Origin: Apostichopus japonicus
Taxonomy: Eukaryota > Echinodermata > Holothuroidea > Aspidochirotida > Stichopodidae
Direction of reading: 5' to 3'
Assembly (NCBI RefSeq): GCF_037975245.1
Contig: NC_092570.1
Coordinates: 9,881,501-9,945,500, forward strand
Length of the DNA stretch: 64,000 nt
Shown here: positions 58,301-64,000 of the stretch, piece after piece
Numbering within the stretch: the first letter of the stretch is position 1
Layout: every line of letters begins with the position of its first letter
The notes under the pieces: model-generated
The model's database searches: none
Seen by the model: the letters and a program-made list of their open reading frames with translations, nothing else
What the model was told of the DNA's origin: nothing
Position numbers and translations under genes: made by a program

Positions 58301-60700
58301 TGTAAGTAATCTTACGATTGGGGTTGCTTTCTCCACATTCGGTCCACGGTGGTAATAACCCATGATTGTTCATATTCTGTCCACCCAGCCAATAATGCTA
58401 ATACCTCTCTAAACTGTACTTCAATATCATGCTTCAAAGCACTGGTGTTGACAGTACAAACAGTTCCTAACCTTGATCTGATAGAAACATAATATTCATT
58501 TTGCTCGTACTGACGATACGAGTGCTCTGAAAAGCGGGACATGACACTACAGTATAGAAAACAATTGTCCCAACCGGGTGTTCCACCTTGCATACTAATG
58601 AATATTCAGATAATAGTTTTAGATAATAATTCAGACAATTTAGATAATAATTCAGATAATTCAGGTAATAAATATTCAGATAAAAGTCAGATAATAGACA
58701 TTGAATATATAGGCAAAGAGAAAGCGACTTAACGGGTCAGGCTCAGTCTGGGTTGGAGTTAAGTCTTGAGGAATTTTAGTCTTGTTATGTGTGTTAGATT
58801 AATGATGTAAAATATGAGCTAAATGTGATATAGCGGGCAAAAAAAAATATGTTCTAGCTTTATATCAAAATGAATTTTTACCTGAAAGTCATCCTTTGTC
58901 CCTTACTAATGGGGGAATTGGGATTGGAGAATGGCTTAAGAATGAGGGAATCCGCTCTGACGAGCAGACACTTCTATAGTGCTAGCAAGACCTGTATGTA
59001 CCGCCTGCGTGGCCCTACACTAAGTTAGCCAACAGCGTATTACATTGAGAGTACAAACAACAACCTAGATTAAAAAATTCGCAAGACATTCATCTCTGTA
59101 CTTTCAACTGTTGAAGCTCAAAAAAAATTGGAAGGTCAGTGACTAAGAAATGGCCAAAGTTAGGTCCAGCTCTGTAGAGTGAATCGTAATAAAAATAACA
59201 TTAACATCGATTTAATCTTAATGTAACGACGTTACAGTATATGAAAGAAAGTGATTGAAGAAATATACGGTGCGTTTTGGTAGACATATTTGCAGACGAG
59301 GTAGGGGGGGGGGGCGGGCGAGGAAACACCTTTTCACCCAGGTGGGGAATCTGAAATAAAAGGTTGAGAAGCACGGATCTAAAGCAATCTAATTGTTGTA
59401 TACATATCTTGTCCATACCAATTAAGTTTTCTTTGACACAGAAAATTATCTCCGAAACAAGTTAAAGTAACTTTTAAACGTACATAAATACAAAATTTCA
59501 GCAACATATTTACTAACTGCCATAATAAGGGAAATAACAAAGAGAGATGTAGCAGATAACGAATCATCACAGATGGACTCTTGAAGCTATGCTTACAAGC
59601 CTTGACATTGAACACTGATGAAATAACTTATCAGCAAAGCACTGGGGATATATCCCTTCAAAATATTATTTTTAATATTACATGAAAGTTTCCGTATCCG
59701 ATGAAAAGTGTTATCATATAGTTTCAAGGGGCAGTGAAGGGCCTGTCCGTAAAACGTAAAAAGGAAACAAAAAAACTTGACCAACTCTCAGGAACATTAC
59801 CAGATATGAGGGTTGTAGGGGGGGGGGTATCTGAGGAGAACGTTGTTTCTCCAACTGTAAGACCTCCCCGATGACTTCATGAAGTCATTTTGGTTGACCA
59901 ATGACTTAACTCTTTGCACTGTGTATCAAAACTATCTGTTGTTCTTTTCATCAGATTCTTGGACGGAAAATTATCTGTTTTTTCACTAACCATATTGAAC
60001 GTAACAGAACCGGCTTTAGGTACTTATTTCGTTCAAGCATACAACGGTATCGGACCCAGTAAACGCCATAGCCTGACTTTATCATTGCACCAACGTAAGT
60101 TTTGGTAAATGTTTATATAACACTTATAAGTTTTCATCTCTAATCCCCCCCAAAAATAAGTGAATAAATAGTAATAAACAGGACTATTTACGCAACTTTT
60201 GGAGCTGATTTTGTATTCATTATTTTGTTGTTTACCTTTTTTTTTTTTTGATGTCCATTTGTGCAAGTATTCAAACTTCAAATTATTTGAATTTAACAGC
60301 GAACTTCCTTTGGTATGAGATTACTGCGCATTTGAACAAGCCTTCGGCACTGGATTTATGGCGCATTATTAAGTGATTTATTACAGGCTGACAAATATCG
60401 CATTTACTTTCAAGGTATTAGATGAACACAGATATATCTTTGACCTCTTTTTTGAGGTTACAAGATATAGGCCTATATATCTCATATTATTTTTAATTAA
60501 ACGCAGTGCTCTTTGTGTGAGATCTAGACTCTTCAAATGTATATGTGTCAAAAAATAAAAATGCTGTGTCAAAGTGTTTCGATAATGTTATTCTATCATG
60601 ATAACATTTTTCAGCTTGCTTTGTTCCGACAGCTGAGGAAAGACGCGGCAGGTACATGCGGATTCTACGTGATCGACTAAGGACTTCCGCCCACCAGTAA
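55282..60700 (+). CDS. Secreted two-Ig protein, paralogue of the IL-1R-like receptor
   Basis: Five plus-strand exons join in frame: 55282-55387, 56689-56991, 58061-58301, 59955-60094, 60615-60700, for 291 aa. A signal peptide (hydrophobic SCVILAVLAMTAIGC) ends near residue 33. Ig 1 (36-136) has CHVEWYKDG and GNYTCIVSNQHGTIERH. Ig 2 (137-263) has NVTFTCKFF and ALGTYFVQAYNG. The phases (1; 1-1; 1-2; 2-1) equal those of receptor exons 1-4 at 38-22 kb, and the Ig 1 patterns WY.D and G..ERH are shared. The fifth exon encodes a Lys/Arg-rich 27-residue tail and a stop; no membrane helix follows, so the product should be secreted. Five N-glycosylation motifs are visible (NQT, NYT twice, NVT twice). 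By analogy with decoy IL-1 receptors it may bind ligand; that is inference. Unseen membrane exons beyond the window remain possible. Confidence 0.85.
56689..56991 (+). CDS. Secreted Ig gene exon 2: Ig domain 1
   Basis: This 303-nt exon, phase 1 in and out, has acceptor TTGACCTTTGAAG and donor GTGAGGG. It holds a complete Ig domain with both canonical cysteines and the WYKDG motif. Confidence 0.93.
58061..58301 (+). CDS. Secreted Ig gene exon 3: first half of Ig 2
   Basis: Acceptor TTCATTTTTTAG is followed by 241 nt, phase 1 in and 2 out, with donor GTAAGTAATC. It encodes GSNVTFTCKFFVGPKEDESV and SWFYEEKE. Confidence 0.9.
59955..60094 (+). CDS. Secreted Ig gene exon 4: second half of Ig 2
   Basis: Acceptor TTGTTCTTTTCATCAG is followed by 140 nt, phase 2 in and 1 out, with donor GTAAGTTTTGG. 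It encodes LSVFSLTILNVTEPALGTYF. The canonical second cysteine position is Val-Gln (YFVQAYN). Confidence 0.9.
60615..60700 (+). CDS. Secreted Ig gene exon 5: terminal basic tail
   Basis: Acceptor AACATTTTTCAG, entering in phase 1, gives CFVPTAEERRGRYMRILRDR and a stop at 60698-60700. The exon sits where the receptor gene has its membrane exon. Its single Cys could form a disulfide. Confidence 0.65.
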
Positions 60701-61288
60701 AAACAGTGGTTACTTGGTATCATCCGTTACCATATCGTCATCTTTCAACAGTAACGAATTGCTTGGATTTCTCTAACAGTATCAAATCTCGTCAAAATGT
60801 CCATCAGTGTGTCATTTAATCTCGAGATTACCCTATGTTCACCCACCCTTCCCCACCCCTTCCCTCTTATTGCTACCGTCATCACGGGCACACCCAACAT
60901 AACTTTACTTGGGGGAAGGGGATTAATATGAATTGTCATCCCCAGTGAGAAATGTGAGATTAGGGGTTTGCAGCCAGTTGGAATAGTTTCCTAATTCTTA
61001 ATGCCTCTCCCACTCTCCCTTGCCATAACATGTTTCAAAACCACTCACACTGATAGTATACGAACAGTTTCTAACCTTTATCTGTTATAGAAATATATGT
61101 TATCGATACTGAAGATACTGCAGTCAGTAGGACTGCTGTACAGGGTGACAGAACAGTAGGCCTATATATATAAAGGAATTGTCCCATTTGGGTGATGTTT
61201 GAAGTTTGCAGCGTTTAGCATTTGGTCGGTATAATTTCCTTTAATTTGACCTAACTTTGCCGAGCATTATTCAAGTATATGGGTCATC

Positions 61289-61294
61289 AATAAA
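61289..61294 (+). terminator. Candidate poly(A) signal of the secreted Ig gene
   Basis: AATAAA lies about 590 nt after the stop codon at 60700, with no earlier clear AATAAA on the plus strand in between. Confidence 0.45.
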
Positions 61295-61470
61295 TTACAC
61301 ATAAAAACAGTCTAACTTGTAATGATTTTTTGTTATGAGTAAATTCGAGTAGCTTCGAATCGTTGTTTTCTAGCTGTTTACTTTTATGACATGTTTCTTA
61401 CAGTGTTTTATTGTTACCTAATTAGTTAATGGAAAACATACAGCCGGATCTCGAAAGAGATACTTTGAAC

Positions 61471-61473
<3 letters not shown>

Positions 61474-61526
<53 letters not shown>

Positions 61527-61552
61527 CCTATATATATATATATATATATAGG

Positions 61553-61602
<50 letters not shown>
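61474..61602. repeat. (TA)n microsatellite with GGCC interruptions
   Basis: A TA tract is broken twice by TAGGCCTATA palindromes. Confidence 0.97.
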
Positions 61603-61603
<1 letters not shown>

Positions 61604-62359
61604 TTGAAAACTTAATGAGTTGGAGTAATGAGTAATATATGCTTAAGTCAGAAAGGATAAAATATATACATGCAGTATTAGAAAGTCTTTGTGTTACTTT
61701 TATGTATACTAAAATGGAATATACACCCTGATGCAAATGTCAGTTGTTTGTTTGTCTATATATTTAGTTATTTTATCTTAAATTTGTCGAGACAGACATA
61801 CCAGTATAATAAAATCAAATGTGACGGACGAAGTGAAAATATCGCAAACTCATATATGGGGTGAAGTAACATGTATCTCGCAGCGATGCTTGGCCACCGG
61901 AAGGTCCGTCTCTGTTCAATGAAACTACCTCCGTGAGAGATGAGATATGGCCCATGCAATCCAATGTCCGCTTCAGTCGTGCTTTTATAGGATCTGCAAG
62001 TATCAACGTACGCGGTTTATGACAAGGCCAAATATTCAGTAGCACATATACAAAGTACAGTACATCATATACTGAGATCGGTCAAAGTGACGTGTTTCAT
62101 AATTTTCGTAGTCTGCAAGACCGTTGAGAAAACGGTTACTAATGTTATGTAATTAGATACATTTACTTTTCAATTCATTGATTGCTTCGTTTAAAGGAAG
62201 GTGATGCCCGTTTATCTACAATGTTGTTCAAAGTGAATTATGTAAGTTAAGCTTCAGAAGCTGCCTTCTTCGTTTTCTTCTGCAGTCAGGTGACAAAATG
62301 AAGCCTATATCCAATCAATGGATAGCTGACACGTTGACCATCCATGGCACCTTAAATTT

Positions 62360-62650
62360 TCAGCTATGAGAGCCCCAAGTTTTCTTTACTTGTAAACAAA
62401 GCGCTGTACTCAGTAGTAAACAATTTTCGTACTCTGCTCTTGCGAGCCTATAGATGACTCTATAATAGTACCGAAAACATAATGTAACGCTGCCTTCGTC
62501 CTCGCTGCCTTCGTCCTCGCTGCCTTCGTCCTCGGGAGTGATGTTGGTACCTCTGGTGAATTCGCCTTCGCTATCGGAGAAGGATATGGGAAGGGCATAT
62601 TCCTCTAAGTCGGAAACGGGGACAGGGGTCGGGTATGTGGTTACATCAGT
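62360..62650 (-). pseudogene. Acidic coding remnant, unassigned
   Basis: One minus-strand frame reads PVPVSDLEEYALPISFSDSE, then three exact GSEDE-type repeats, and ends TGA at 62360. It has no start codon and no acceptor, and a stop lies just upstream. The composition looks coding-like, perhaps the end of a retroelement protein. Function unknown. Confidence 0.3.
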
Positions 62651-63264
62651 TTACATACAGGTGTACAATATTCTACAAACACTGACTGCGCATCCGTGAC
62701 CTTGGCGGAGCGCATTCGCTCGCGCCGCTATGATTTTGCCTTACCGATACTTTCACCTTACCGATACGCCATTTTATACTACAACTGACCCCTACCCCGA
62801 GCACTGTTCCCAATGTTACCAATTGTTAAGCCCCCAGCCAATGAAACACCCGTATTTCCCTAAAAAGTTCATCCAATAGAAGTCCGTTAAATTACCAAGC
62901 AACAGACACTAACCCCGCCTTAGTCTTGTTAAGACCCAAGTAGGTACATCCCAGTGTACCTTTCTTTTTCAATAAGCTATTTTCCCGTGTCTATTTTCTG
63001 TACTGCTGCAAGAGAACGCCCGCGACAACGCTTTATTTAGATTAAATGAATACAAATTTTGTGGTTTGCATAAGTTCACGCCCCTCTTTGGAGAAATGTC
63101 CAAGACATTTTGTATCGGACAGATCATCGGGAATGTAAATTACAACGGGCAAGCATTTCGTGGTAGGCAGAAACGGACTCTGCACGCAAGAAAAGGTGTA
63201 TTTCAAACGACTTTGCTAAGATTCGCCCCGGCTTGACAAACTATGCATGGTAGAATATGGAACG

Positions 63265-64000
63265 CAGAAAGAGTCAACGTGAGGAGCCGTCCACTTAGAT
63301 AACCCAGAAACCGTCAACTCAGAGATCGCTGCTCACATGCAAGCAGCCGCCCACTTAGGAATCGCCGTCGTGTATGGCAAGCCATGTGGGACAAACACCG
63401 CATAATATATCAGCGTATTAATTGGATTTTATACGCGGATTAATTGGAATATATACGCGTATATTATTCGCCAATCATATGGCTTAAATATATCCGCATA
63501 TTAATTCGAATATATACACGTATTAATTCGAATATAGACACGTATTAATTCGAATATATACACCTATTAAATAGAATACATATGGGGATTAAATCCAATT
63601 TATGCACGGATTAATTCGAATGTACATGAAAACACATTTCCGCTCTTGCTGTGTACATATATCGACGATAAATATTTTGGCGGGCTCGCGAGATCGCTTC
63701 AAAAAGCGAAACTAAACGCATGTACAACACATGTATATTTAATTAATACGCGTATATATTCGAATTAATACGCGGATATATTATGCGGTGTTTGTCCCAC
63801 ATGGCTTGCCATAGTCGTGAGGCGCCGTCCACTCAGAGATGGTCGTTGATACACAGACCGTCTACTCAGAGATCGCTGCGCAAACACAGCCAACCTTTCG
63901 GGAACCGTCCATTCAGAAATAGTCTTGACTTGATCCCGTTGCGACTGAGAAATGGTCGTGATTCAGAAATCGTCCATACAGACAGTTCACTCAGAGACGG
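63265..64000. repeat. Degenerate short tandem repeat around the foldback element
   Basis: Variants of 'ccgtccactcagagatcg' recur every 25-40 bp on both sides of the foldback element and run to the window edge. The element appears to have inserted into this array. Confidence 0.7.
63367..63819. mobile_element. Foldback element with 38-bp perfect inverted ends
   Basis: The element 63373-63813 starts TATGGCAAGCCATGTGGGAC and ends with the reverse complement; about 38 bp match. GTCGTG flanks both sides (63367-63372, 63814-63819). The core is an array of TATACGCGTATTAATTCGAA-like units, largely palindromic, with a short unique centre. Confidence 0.88.

Larger units (their letters stand above)
60701..63372. 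other. Downstream of the secreted Ig gene, no gene recognised
   Basis: The first part is probably 3' UTR. I searched the plus strand for membrane or TIR exons and saw none. It holds a (TA)n tract, a decayed dispersed repeat (61035-61195) and an acidic open-frame remnant near 62.4-62.65 kb. On the minus strand, TATAAAAG near 61986 stands before short open frames with no known domain. Confidence 0.55.

Noticed and set aside
61768-62045. TATAAAAG on the minus strand followed by 60-75-codon frames
   Set aside because: Neither frame shows a domain or splice partner. A TATA-like string alone is not enough in AT-rich DNA.

Overview
The window is eukaryotic, intron-rich, AT-leaning animal DNA, dense in transposon debris and tandem repeats. 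The mix of IL-1-receptor-type TIR and Ig coding exons, a tRNA-headed SINE, non-LTR retrotransposon pieces, hAT-like and TTAA-flanked MITEs, and many TAGGCCTATATA-type stretches suggests a marine invertebrate deuterostome, most likely an echinoderm. The species cannot be fixed from the sequence. Nearly all coding sequence sits in short exons, found by pairing splice signals with reading frame and intron phase.

Region 1 (about 1-12.5 kb) holds a recent tandem duplication of a minus-strand protein kinase gene. The right copy has its kinase domain in the window (exons 5651-6376 and 8525-8768, with upstream exons 9449-9622 and 10222-10289). The left copy shows only its 5' part (exons 635-814 and 1411-1478), and its kinase exons lie just beyond position 1. 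The kinase is of the non-RD type (HCD in place of HRD) and carries an acidic insert before DFG. A 1.9-kb hAT-like element with an exact 8-bp target duplication fills most of one intron.

Region 2 (about 12.5-17.7 kb) has no recognised gene; it holds MITEs and dispersed repeats. Region 3 (17.8-38.4 kb) is a complete minus-strand IL-1R-family receptor gene in seven coding exons: signal peptide, Ig, Ig split over two exons, transmembrane segment, TIR split over two exons. All phases join and predict 487 aa. One of its introns contains, on the same strand, a small nested gene with a TATA box, three phase-1-joined exons, stop codon and poly(A) signal, predicting an unrecognised 72-aa acidic protein.

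Region 4 (38.4-55.2 kb) is the intergenic space between two divergent receptor genes. It is filled with a SINE, MITEs, a foldback element, an old local duplication, AT microsatellites and a large 40-bp-unit satellite with a higher-order (about 239-bp) repeat. Region 5 (55.2-60.7 kb) is a plus-strand gene with a TATA box, signal peptide and two Ig domains. Its exon phases match the receptor gene exactly up to the point where the receptor adds its membrane exon. Here a 28-codon terminal exon closes the frame instead, so the 291-aa product should be secreted. The simplest reading is a head-to-head pair: a signalling TIR receptor and a decoy-like or ligand-binding secreted paralogue. Region 6 (60.7-64 kb) has a possible poly(A) site, a (TA)n tract, an acidic open-frame remnant and a second foldback element.
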